Source: VRUE01 sp963708115
Lineage (GTDB): Bacteria; Actinomycetota; Thermoleophilia; Solirubrobacterales; 70-9
DNA length: 64,000 bases
Assembly (NCBI GenBank): GCA_963708115.1
Contig: CAVPRX010000001.1
Span: 124,001-188,000 of the forward strand
Reading direction: 5' to 3'
Positions 19,254 through 27,104 of this stretch are shown one piece after another; position 1 is the first letter of the stretch; every line of letters begins with the position of its first letter. The notes below the pieces were generated by a model. That model worked only from the letters and a program-made list of their open reading frames with translations. It did no database searches and was not told the DNA's origin. A program made the translations under genes and the position numbers.

Positions 19254-20237
19254 CTAGCCGGCGCCGCCCTCGGCGAGCAGCGCCGCGGTGCGATCGACCG
19301 CGTCGACCTCGACGCAGCGCGCGGCCAGGCGCACGGCGTTGGCGATTCCCTCGGCGCCGGCGCTGCCGTGCCCGACGACGGCGATGCTGCGCAGGCCGAG
19401 CAGGATCGCGCCGCCGGTCGTGTCGGGGTGCAGCTCGCGGCGCAGACCGCCGAGCGCCGGGCGCATCAACAACCCGCCCAGCGCGGCGAGCGGGTTGGAC
19501 GCGCGGCGGCATCGCGAATCGCGCCGGTAACCGTGCGCGCCGTCCCCTCCATCAGCTTCAGCGAGACGTTGCCGGTGAAGCCGTCGGTGACGACGACGTC
19601 GGCCACCCCGGCGGGCAGATCGCGGCCCTCGACGTTGCCGGCGAAATCGATTCCCGGCGCCTCGGCAAGCAGCGCGTGGGCAGCGACCACCTCCTCCCGG
19701 CCCTTGCCGGCCTCCTCGCCGACCGAAAGCAGGCCGACCCGGGGCCGCTCGACGCCGAGCACCGCCTCGCTGAAGGCGGCGCCGAGGAAGGCGAACTGGA
19801 CCAGGTGCTGGGCGCGAACCTCGACGTTGGCGCCGACGTCGAGGAAGAGCACCGGCTTGCCGGGGACCGGCAGCTGCACAGCCAGCGCCGGTCGCTGCAC
19901 GCCGCGCAGGCGGCGCAGGCCGAAGGTCGCGGCAGCCATCGTCGCCCCGGTCGAGCCGGGGCTGACCATCGCGTCGGCGTTGCCCTCGGCGACGTCGCGG
20001 GCCGCCCGCACGACCGAGGCCTCCTTCTTTGCCCGCACGGCGGGAACCGGGTCCTCCTCGTTGCCGATCCACTCGGTGGTCGGGATCACCTCGACCCCAC
20101 CGACTCCCGCCAGCCCAAGCTCGTCGCGGCGGCCCGAAGACACGCAGGCGGATCCCGTCCGCGGCGGCCATCCTGGCGCCCTCGGCCAGCACACCGAAAC
20201 CCTGCTCGGCGCCGAAGCCGTCGAGGGCGACGGTCAC
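19254..20237 (-). CDS. plsX: Phosphate acyltransferase PlsX (two frameshifts)
   Basis: Converts acyl-ACP to acyl-phosphate at the start of phospholipid synthesis. The body shows MVSPGSTGATMAAATF, DVGANVEVRAQHLVQFA, GLLSVGEEAGKG and VVTDGFTGNVSLKLMEG, all PlsX hallmarks. A one-base insertion near 20133 separates the N terminus (MTVALDGFG...RVFG) from the body, and a second break near 19495 separates the C terminus (NPLAALGGLLMRPALGGL). The GTG start at 20237 lies 17 bp after the rpmF stop; rpmF-plsX is a classic pair. Confidence 0.9.
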   Translation of the reverse strand: MTVALDGFGAEQGFGVLAEGARMAAADGIRLRVFGPPRRAWAGGSRWGRGDPDHRVDRQRGGPGSRRAGKEGGLGRAGGPRRRRGQRRRDGQPRLDRGDDGCRDLRPAPPARRAATGAGCAAAGPRQAGALPRRRRQRRGSRPAPGPVRLPRRRLQRGGARRRAAPGRPAFGRRGGRQGPGGGGRCPRAACRGAGNRFRRQRRGPRSARRGGRRRRHRRLHRQRLAEADGGDGAHGYRRDSRCRRASNPLAALGGLLMRPALGGLRRELHPDTTGGAILLGLRSIAVVGHGSAGAEGIANAVRLAARCVEVDAVDRTAALLAEGGAG

Positions 20238-20254
20238 GCCCGTCGGCGCATCGT

Positions 20255-20468
20255 CTACTCGGTGTCGGGTGCGGGCGCGGTCGGGTCGGTGATCGAGTGC
20301 TCGATCACCTCACGACCCTTGTAGGTACCGCAGGTCGGGCAAACCCGATGCGGCAGCCGCGGGCTGTGGCAGCGCGGGCAGATGTTGAGCCGCGCCTTGC
20401 CGGCTTTGTGATTGGCGCGCCGCTTGTCTCGCCGCGTGCCGGGACGTTCTCTTCTTTGGGACGGCCAT
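20255..20468 (-). CDS. rpmF: Ribosomal protein L32 (one frameshift)
   Basis: About 70 residues after correcting one extra C near 20433. It begins MAVPKKRTSR and continues RRDKRRANHKAGKARLN, with the zinc-ribbon pairs CPRC and CPTC, then KGREVIEHSITDPT. The family begins the fatty acid/phospholipid cluster in many bacteria, as here. yceD, usually upstream of rpmF, lies 0.6 kb away on the opposite strand. Confidence 0.88.
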
Positions 20469-20527
20469 GAGTCGCGGAATGGTAGTGCAAGTGCGAGGCG
20501 AGGGTCGGGGGTCCCCCGACCCCCTCC

Positions 20528-21022
20528 TCAGTAAGTCGCGCGAATCACGGCCAGGTCGTCGGCCTGCCAGGTGACCTCGCCACCGCACCACTCGACCAGG
20601 TCCGCTAGCTGGTCATCCTTGAAGACATCGCCGATGACCAGGGAGCGGGAGTGATCTTTTACTCGGCGGAAGAGGGCCTGCTTTTGCTCGTCGGTCAGGT
20701 CGTTGACCGAGAGGACCGAGATGACCAGGTCCCAGGGGCCGTCGGGAAGCGGGTCCTCCATGCGGGCGAGCTGCACGTCGTCGTAGCTCTGCCGGGCACG
20801 GAAGACCATGTCCGGGCTGGAGTCGAGCCCGACCACCCAGCTGTCGGGGTAGGCCTCGATCAGGCGCCGGGTCGTTTCGCCGGTTCCCATCCCCAGCTCC
20901 AGGACCCGCTCGGGCGGGAAGGGGATCGCGGCGATCGCCTGCTCTTGCAGGTCGTCGTAGCGCGGGAGCTTGGAGCGGATCCGCTCCAGATACTCGTCGG
21001 GTGTCCAGTCGAATTGACCCAT
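20528..21022 (-). CDS. SAM-dependent class I methyltransferase, small
   Basis: A 164-residue Rossmann-fold methyltransferase. Motif I is VLELGMGTGETTRRLIEA, followed by the acidic loop VVGLDSSPDMVFRAR and the motif IV region PWDLVISVLSVNDLTDEQK. The arrangement resembles the ubiE/trans-aconitate methyltransferase group, but the protein is short and ends soon after strand 6, so the acceptor cannot be predicted. It lies between rpmF and yceD, divergent from yceD. Confidence 0.75.
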   Translation of the reverse strand: MGQFDWTPDEYLERIRSKLPRYDDLQEQAIAAIPFPPERVLELGMGTGETTRRLIEAYPDSWVVGLDSSPDMVFRARQSYDDVQLARMEDPLPDGPWDLVISVLSVNDLTDEQKQALFRRVKDHSRSLVIGDVFKDDQLADLVEWCGGEVTWQADDLAVIRATY

Positions 21023-21077
21023 TTCGTAATCTCGTCAGGAGGGTGCCATCGTAAGCGGCGGGGCGGAGGAGCTGGCA

Positions 21078-21608
21078 ATGGCCAAAACGGACAGCACGAT
21101 CATCGACCTTGCTCGACTCTCGCTCTCTCATGGCGAGGGGGCGCGTTTCGACGTTCCGGTGCGGCTCGAACCGCTGGAGCTGGGCGGGCAGACCTATGCC
21201 CCGCCAGAGGATGCCGTCGAGGCAAGGCTCGACCTTTCGCGGCCGAGCAATGGCTACGCCTTCAGGCTGCGCTTCCCCCTCCGGGTCGACGGCCCGTGCG
21301 TACGCTGCCTCGAGGACGCCGCGGTGGAGACCGAGGTCGACGCCCGCGAGGTCGACCAGTCCGACACCGATGACGAGGAGCTGCGCAGCCCCTACGTGGT
21401 CGAAGACAAACTGGACCTCGGCCGCTGGGCCCACGACGCAGCGATCCTCGCCCTCCCAGCCCGCATCCTCTGTCGCCCCGACTGCGCCGGCCTCTGCCCA
21501 ACCTGCGGCGAGTCCCTCAACGACGCCAACCCCGAGGACCACAAACACAACACCGGCGGGGATCCAAGGTGGAGCAAACTCAAAGAGCTAAAGCTGGACC
21601 AGCAGTAA
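21078..21608 (+). CDS. YceD/DUF177 family protein
   Basis: A 176-residue protein of the YceD (DUF177) family, linked in many bacteria with rpmF and 23S rRNA accumulation. The central CVRC pair and the C-terminal ILCRPDCAGLCPTCGESLN are the family's typical metal-binding-like motifs. Here it faces away from rpmF and is separated from it by the methyltransferase gene. Confidence 0.85.
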   Translation: MAKTDSTIIDLARLSLSHGEGARFDVPVRLEPLELGGQTYAPPEDAVEARLDLSRPSNGYAFRLRFPLRVDGPCVRCLEDAAVETEVDAREVDQSDTDDEELRSPYVVEDKLDLGRWAHDAAILALPARILCRPDCAGLCPTCGESLNDANPEDHKHNTGGDPRWSKLKELKLDQQ

Positions 21609-21649
21609 ACGCCCCGCTTAGAGGACGGAGTCCCCCACAACCGCCGCGA

Positions 21650-22132
21650 CTAGGGCTGCTCGTCCAGCACGGCGACCGGCTGCTCTTCGTCACGGCCGGC
21701 GAGCCGGTCGCGGCCACGCTGCACGGCCGCGAGGAACTTCTGAAGGTTGACCTCGAGCGTGTTGAGGATCTCGTCGGCGTAGTCCTCCGCGCCGAGCCGG
21801 ATCTCGCGCTCTCTCGTGCGGGCGTCCTCGACGATCTCGTCGGCGGCCCGCTCGGCCTGCTTGGTGACCTCCTCGTCGGAGATCAGGCGGGCCTGCTGCT
21901 CACGCGCCTCGCGCACGATCCGCTCCGCCTCGCGTTTGGCCTCGGCGAGCATCTCCTGGCGCTCCTTGACGATCCAGCGCGCCTGCTTGATCTCCTCGGG
22001 GATCGTCGCGCGCATCTGGTCGAGGAGGTCGTAGATCTCCTCGCGGTCCACGCGAACCTGATCCGTGAGAGGCACGGGTCGGGCGTTGTGGACGACATCG
22101 TCCAGCTTGTCTATTAGAACGAGAACGTCCAT
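21650..22132 (-). CDS. DivIVA-like coiled-coil protein
   Basis: A 160-residue protein that is almost wholly helical and charged (KQARWIVKERQEMLAEAKRE, EAREQQARLISDEEV), similar to short DivIVA or ATP-synthase-b-like proteins commonly encoded beside coaD in actinobacteria. The N-terminal LIDKLDDVVHNARPVPLTD is the family-specific head. No membrane segment. A role in polar growth or division-site organisation is inferred from the family. It is downstream of coaD on the same strand after a 106-bp gap. Confidence 0.68.
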   Translation of the reverse strand: MDVLVLIDKLDDVVHNARPVPLTDQVRVDREEIYDLLDQMRATIPEEIKQARWIVKERQEMLAEAKREAERIVREAREQQARLISDEEVTKQAERAADEIVEDARTREREIRLGAEDYADEILNTLEVNLQKFLAAVQRGRDRLAGRDEEQPVAVLDEQP

Positions 22133-22209
22133 CAGCAGTGCGTAAGCCTACGTGTAAGAGCCACTTTCGGTGAAGAAGCCGTGATTTCCTCGACTTTTTG
22201 CAAACTCTC

Positions 22210-22221
22210 GCCCACGTGGGC
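22210..22221. promoter_or_regulatory. 12-bp perfect palindrome GCCCACGTGGGC upstream of the DivIVA-like gene
   Basis: A loop-free palindrome in the coaD/DivIVA-like gap, about 80 bp upstream of the latter's start. Loop-free palindromes with a CACGTG core are more likely protein-binding sites than RNA terminators. No regulator can be assigned. Confidence 0.35.
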
Positions 22222-22238
22222 AACCGTCTGGCAAAAGC

Positions 22239-22739
22239 CTACCTCTCGCCCAGGCGGCCCGCCATCGCGGCTGCCACCGGTGCCGGAACGAGGTCAGAGA
22301 CGTCGCCCCCGAAGGTCGCCATTTCCTTCACTCCGGTCGAGGAAAGGAAGCTGTATTGGGGCGAGGCGATCATGTAGATGCTCTCGATCCCCGGGTCGAG
22401 CTTGCGGTTGAGCTGCGCCATCTCGAACTCGTACTCGAAGTCGGAGATCGCCCGCAATCCCTTGACGATCGCCCTCGCTCCCGATTCGCGGGCGAACTCG
22501 ACCAGCAGGTTGGAGAAGATCTGCGCCTCGACGTTGGCGAGGTCGGCGGTCGCCTCTTCGATCAGCGCCTGGCGCTCCTCGGCGGTGAAGAGCGTCTTGT
22601 CCTTGCGCATCGGGTTGTTGACGACGCCGACGACGACCCGCTCGAAGACCTCTGAGCTGCGGGTGATGATGTCGATGTGCCCGTTGGTGACCGGGTCGTA
22701 GCTGCCGGGACAGACGACGGTGCCGTCGCGCTCCGCCAT
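22239..22739 (-). CDS. coaD: Phosphopantetheine adenylyltransferase
   Basis: Makes dephospho-CoA from 4'-phosphopantetheine and ATP. The nucleotidyltransferase motif GSYDPVTNGHIDIITR, the substrate loop GLRAISDFEYEFEMAQLN and the C-terminal ISSTGVKEMA-like segment (FLSSTGVKEMA) are present. The ATG at 22739 gives 166 residues, normal for the family, and has AGAGGAG about 8 bp upstream. The reading frame is also open upstream into sequence encoding the C terminus of RsmD, so a fusion is possible (see findings). Confidence 0.94.
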   Translation of the reverse strand: MAERDGTVVCPGSYDPVTNGHIDIITRSSEVFERVVVGVVNNPMRKDKTLFTAEERQALIEEATADLANVEAQIFSNLLVEFARESGARAIVKGLRAISDFEYEFEMAQLNRKLDPGIESIYMIASPQYSFLSSTGVKEMATFGGDVSDLVPAPVAAAMAGRLGER

Positions 22740-23283
22740 CAGCTCGGCTCCTCTGTAGAAGGAAACGTCGGTGGCGCCGTAGCGACGCTGACGCAGCGGC
22801 TCGAGCGAGTCGAGCTGCAAGCGGACGCCGTGCGCCGCTCTCGACGACAGCCCGCCCGTCGTCGGCGAGCAGCCGCGGAAGATGTGTATTCAGTTCCTGC
22901 CCCACGCGATCGGCGAGTTTATAGGGGGCGTCGACGAAGACGAGGTCGAAGCGGGCTGCGCCCGGTTCAGCAGCGGTGCTCGCGAGCCAGCGCTGGACAT
23001 CGCCGCGGACCAGCTCGACGCGCTCGCCGAGGCCGAGCCGCTCGACGTTGCCCAGCGCCGGTCGCGTGTCGCGGTCGACGAGAACGGCGCCGGCGGCGCC
23101 ACGAGAGAGCGCCTCGATGGCAAGCGCCCCGGTGCCGCAATAGAGGTCGAGGACGCGCGCACCGGTGACATCGCCCAGCGCCGAGAAGACCGCCTCGCGG
23201 ACCCGGTCCGAGGTCGGTCGCACCTTCCAGCCACGCGGCGCGACCAGACGCTGTCCCTTCAGCTCTCCGGCGATGACCCTCAT
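22740..23283 (-). CDS. rsmD: 16S rRNA (guanine966-N2)-methyltransferase RsmD (one frameshift; stop not visible)
   Basis: Begins MRVIAGELKGQRLVAP and has motif I VLDLYCGTGALAIEAL and the catalytic motif DLVFVDAPYK, both diagnostic of RsmD. One extra base near 22830 (AGCGGCG before CACGGC) breaks the frame. The corrected C terminus RQRRYGATDVSFYRGAEL then runs in frame into the coaD ATG with no stop codon. The ATG start lies 7 bp after the recG stop on the same strand. RsmD methylates G966 of 16S rRNA; rsmD-coaD adjacency is common. Confidence 0.85.
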
Positions 23284-23290
23284 ACCGGCA

Positions 23291-25456
23291 TCAGAGCGGA
23301 ATCGGGTCCGAGGCGCCGGCGCCGAAGCGACGGTGGGCAGCGTCGAGCATCGGCCCAAGCTCAGGCGACGTCGAGCGAGCCGTGCCTCGCAGCAGGGCCA
23401 GCACCTCCTCGCGGGCGGCCGCGAGCAGTGCCGTTTCCTCCGGCAACTCAGCGACGGCGAAGCGCGGCAGGCCGCTCTGACGGGTCCCCAGCACCTCGCC
23501 CTCGCCGCGCAGCGTCAGATCGACCTCGGCGAGCTTGAACCCGTCCCGCTCGCGCGCAACTGCTTTCAACCGTTGCCTTGCCATCGCACCGGCGTCTTCG
23601 GGGAAAAGCAGGCAATGGGAGCTGTGCGAACCCCGGCCGACGCGTCCCCGCAGCTGGTGCAGTTGGGAAACGCCATAGCGCTCCGCCCCCTCGATCACCA
23701 TCACCGAGGCGTTGGGCACGTCGATGCCGACCTCGATCACCGTCGTCGCCACGAGGACGTCGGTGGATCCCGAAGCAAAGGCCTCCATCGCCTCCGCCTT
23801 GCGGGCCGAGGGCATCTGGCCGTGGATGACGCCGACCGAGAAGCCCTCCAGCTCCTCGACCTTCAGCCGGGCGGCCTCTTTCTCCGCGGCCTTCCCCTGC
23901 ATTTTCTCCGACTCCTCGACCAGCGGGCAGACGACGAACGCCTGCCGGCCCTTCCTGAGCTCGGCGCGGAGGAACTCATAGGCAGCCGCACGATCGTCCT
24001 CGTCGACCACGCGAGTCTCGACCGGTTGGCGGCCCGCGGGAAGTTGGTGCAGTGCGGTCGTATCGAGGTCTCCGTAAGCGGTCAGCGAGAGCGTCCTCGG
24101 GATCGGCGTCGCGGTCATGTGGAGGACGTGCAGTGCCATCCCATCCACCCCCTTCGAGTCGAGCGCGCGCCGCTGCTCGACCCCGAAGCGATGCTGCTCG
24201 TCGACGACGCAGAGGCCGAGGCGGGCGAACTCGACGTCGGGCTCGATCAGCGCGTGGGTGCCGACGACGATGCCGAGCTCACCGCTTGCAAGCCGGTCAA
24301 GCGCTTCCTTCCGGCGTGCGGCCGGCGTCGCCCCCGTCAACAGCGCAAAGGGCGTCGCCTCTTCCGCCAGCAGCTTCCCCAGCGTCACCGCGTGCTGCTC
24401 GGCCAGCGTCTCGGTCGGCGCCATCAGCACGGCCTGGAACCCGGCTTCCAGCGCGCGCAGCATCGAGTAGAGGGCCACAACGGTCTTTCCTGACCCGACC
24501 TCGCCCATGAGCAGCCGTTGCATCGGCTCACCCGAGTCCAGATCCGAATCGATCTCGTCGAACGCCTTCAGCTGATCTCGAGTCGGCTCAAACGGCAACG
24601 ACTCGAGCCACCGCCCCACGGGCTCCCCAGGCTTCCCAAGTCGCGGCGCCGGCCGCGAAGCTCGGTGGCTCCGCTTCCGCGTCGCCAAGAGCGCCTGGTA
24701 GAGGAACAGCTCCTCGAACGCCAGTCGCTCCCGGGCCAGCTCAACGTCCTCGGGGCTCTCCGGAAAGTGCACGGCTTTCAGGGCATCGACAGCTCCTGCA
24801 AGTCCTCGGCGCACCCGCATCTCGGCCGGTAACGCCTCGAGCACATTCCCAACCCAAGGAATCGCCTGCTCAACCCACTGCCGGATCCGCTGGGCTTTCA
24901 GCTGCTCGGTCGCCGGATGCACGGGAACCAGCTTCGAGCCATCTTTCGCGTCGACCCGCGGCTGCAGGTCCACGAACTCATATTCCGAAACCCGAAACCC
25001 ACGTTTGTCCTTGGAGCCCGTCAACAGCAACCGGGTGCCCGCGGTCATCTTCTGCGCCAACCAGGGCTGGTTGAACCAGGTCGCGCGGACCGAGTCGGAG
25101 TCATCCCCCACTTTGACCGTAAGGATGCTCAGGCCCCGTTTGCGAAACGGCCGGGAGGCATCGGCAAGCACTTCGACTCGAATCGTCGCCTGCGCCTTCG
25201 GCTCCAGGCTGGCCACGGGGACAACGGTCCGGTCCCGGTGAGTGTGGGGAAAGCGCAGCAGCAGATCGCCGACAGTTCCGATACCCCCCTCCGCCGCAGC
25301 CTCCGCCAGCTTGGGCCCGACCCCCTCCAGTGCCTCCAGGGAGATATCGAGCACGCTCGGCCGAGGCCAGTGAACGGGGGCGTCGAGCATCTGCGCCCGG
25401 GTCAACTCCGTAGCGCCGGCGAAGGCGCGGGCTACTGGGCGGCGAGCAGCCACCAC
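23291..25456 (-). CDS. recG: ATP-dependent DNA helicase RecG
   Basis: A 721-residue fork-remodelling superfamily 2 helicase. An N-terminal wedge/OB domain (about 40-220) is followed by motif I GEVGSGKTVVALY, the DEQH box, HMTATPIPRT, the second RecA domain (VATTVIEVGIDVPNA) and the RGRVGRG motif VI. Length is normal. The start may be the internal ATG at 25390 (MLDAPVHWPRPSVL), since the longer version overlaps the DAK2-domain gene by 25 bp. Order DAK2 gene-recG-rsmD-coaD is conserved in Gram-positive bacteria. Confidence 0.95.
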   Translation of the reverse strand: MVAARRPVARAFAGATELTRAQMLDAPVHWPRPSVLDISLEALEGVGPKLAEAAAEGGIGTVGDLLLRFPHTHRDRTVVPVASLEPKAQATIRVEVLADASRPFRKRGLSILTVKVGDDSDSVRATWFNQPWLAQKMTAGTRLLLTGSKDKRGFRVSEYEFVDLQPRVDAKDGSKLVPVHPATEQLKAQRIRQWVEQAIPWVGNVLEALPAEMRVRRGLAGAVDALKAVHFPESPEDVELARERLAFEELFLYQALLATRKRSHRASRPAPRLGKPGEPVGRWLESLPFEPTRDQLKAFDEIDSDLDSGEPMQRLLMGEVGSGKTVVALYSMLRALEAGFQAVLMAPTETLAEQHAVTLGKLLAEEATPFALLTGATPAARRKEALDRLASGELGIVVGTHALIEPDVEFARLGLCVVDEQHRFGVEQRRALDSKGVDGMALHVLHMTATPIPRTLSLTAYGDLDTTALHQLPAGRQPVETRVVDEDDRAAAYEFLRAELRKGRQAFVVCPLVEESEKMQGKAAEKEAARLKVEELEGFSVGVIHGQMPSARKAEAMEAFASGSTDVLVATTVIEVGIDVPNASVMVIEGAERYGVSQLHQLRGRVGRGSHSSHCLLFPEDAGAMARQRLKAVARERDGFKLAEVDLTLRGEGEVLGTRQSGLPRFAVAELPEETALLAAAREEVLALLRGTARSTSPELGPMLDAAHRRFGAGASDPIPL

Positions 25457-27063
25457 CAGCTCGGCTGACCCCCCTCATGGGTCTCGACCTCGACCCCATC
25501 CGGGACATGGGTGTCGATCTCCCTGAGCGGGATCGGGGCGTCCTGGCCAGCAAGGATCGTGACGATCTCGGCGTCCTTGGCGAGACGCTCCAACGTGGTT
25601 GCAAGGGTCGAGCCGGCGCCGCCCCAGGCGACGATCTCCTCGCCGACGAAGCCGACCGCGTCACCCGTGCGGAAGCGTCCCTGCGCATCATCGCGAGCAG
25701 CCGGCGCAACGCCGCCGGCGACGATCCCGTCGAGGGCAGCGGCGAGCCGCTCGGCGTTCTCCTCAGCGGATCCCGCAGGGTCGAGTTCGACCAGGGCCAA
25801 CAGACCGGACTGCTGCGAGGTCGCGGCAACTACCCGCGCCGGCTTCTCCGACAGCTCGCAGGCGCGCTCGGCAGCCATGATCACGTTCGAAGAGCTGGGC
25901 AGGACCAGCACCTCTTCGGCGGGTACCTCGTGAATCCCGGCGAGCAACTCGTAGGTCGAAGGGTTGAGGGTTTCCCCACCCGGCACGACGTGCGCCCCCA
26001 GCTCGGCGAAGAGCCGCTCTAGACCGTCGCCTGCCGCTACCGCAAGCGCTCCCGTGCGCCCCCCACCGAGCCGTGCCCGGCGCTCGGCGATCTGCTCGCG
26101 CATGTCGGCGACGTCGAGATTGGTGACCTGGCCGGCGCCCTCGAACAACGCCACGGCGGCTTCGGGCTCGTCGGTGTGGACGTGGACCTTGAGCGTCACC
26201 TCGTCGCCGACGACGAGAACCGAGTCGCCCAGCCCCTCCAGGCGCGGCAGGAAGTCGCGTGCGGCGAGGCCGGCGCCGGAGACGATGAAGTTGGTGCAGT
26301 AGCGGTAGCGACTGTCCTCGTGATGGGGGCGACTGAGTGGCGGTGCGTCGTGGTGGGAGACCTCCGGTGCCTTGGCGCCATCGCCCCGCAGGCCGGCGAC
26401 CACGCCGGCGAGGATCAGCACCAGGCCATAGCCACCGGCGTCGACGACCCCCGATTCACGCAGCACCTCGAGTTGCTCCGGCGTTCGCTCGACCGCTTGC
26501 TGCCCATCGGCGATCGCCTGCTCGAGAACCTCGGCGAGAACGGCGTCCTGCTGCTCGTCGCTGACTCCCTGGTCGAGGCGCTGCTTCTCCGCCTCTAGAT
26601 GGGCGAGCTGGCGGGCGATCGAGTGGGCCATCTCGCGGAAGACGGTCAGCATCGTTCCCTCGGCCGGATCGCGGACCGAGGCGTAGGCGGCGTCGGCCGC
26701 GCTGGCGAAAGCCGACGCGACGAGCACCGGGTCGACCAGCTCGCCGGGCCGGCTGGCGAGCTCCTCGGCAGCTCCGCGAACGATCTGACTGAGGATCACG
26801 CCCGAGTTGCCCCGCGCCCCCATCAAGGCCGCGCGGGCCAGCGCCTGGACGAGCTCCGTGCGGCCGACCTCGTCGACCTCGAGACCGTCAAGACGGTCGA
26901 GCTCCTCCATCACGGCCCGCATCGTCATCGCCATGTTGTCGCCGGTGTCGCCGTCGGCGACCGGGAACACGTTGAGGTCGTTGACCTCCTGGCGACGCTC
27001 CTCCAGGTGGGCATAGGCAGACGTAACTACGCGCCGGAAGCGCGCGATCGAGGGGTCGGGCAT
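25432..27063 (-). CDS. DAK2 domain kinase, FakA/YloV-like
   Basis: A 543-residue protein with an N-terminal dihydroxyacetone-kinase L-like (DAK2) domain. The metal/ATP motif NVFPVADGDTGDNMAMTM and the helical ARGNSGVILSQIVRG segment are clear, and a C-terminal FakA-type region follows. FakA phosphorylates fatty acids held by a FakB (DegV) partner; none is encoded in the window. It precedes recG on the same strand with a 25-bp overlap. The usual upstream neighbour rpmB is 3 kb away, separated by inserted plus-strand genes. Confidence 0.86.
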   Translation of the reverse strand: MPDPSIARFRRVVTSAYAHLEERRQEVNDLNVFPVADGDTGDNMAMTMRAVMEELDRLDGLEVDEVGRTELVQALARAALMGARGNSGVILSQIVRGAAEELASRPGELVDPVLVASAFASAADAAYASVRDPAEGTMLTVFREMAHSIARQLAHLEAEKQRLDQGVSDEQQDAVLAEVLEQAIADGQQAVERTPEQLEVLRESGVVDAGGYGLVLILAGVVAGLRGDGAKAPEVSHHDAPPLSRPHHEDSRYRYCTNFIVSGAGLAARDFLPRLEGLGDSVLVVGDEVTLKVHVHTDEPEAAVALFEGAGQVTNLDVADMREQIAERRARLGGGRTGALAVAAGDGLERLFAELGAHVVPGGETLNPSTYELLAGIHEVPAEEVLVLPSSSNVIMAAERACELSEKPARVVAATSQQSGLLALVELDPAGSAEENAERLAAALDGIVAGGVAPAARDDAQGRFRTGDAVGFVGEEIVAWGGAGSTLATTLERLAKDAEIVTILAGQDAPIPLREIDTHVPDGVEVETHEGGQPSWWWLLAAQ

Positions 27064-27104
27064 CGCCCCGAAATCTAGCTGCCATCGCCGGATGGGCCTC
27101 TCAG

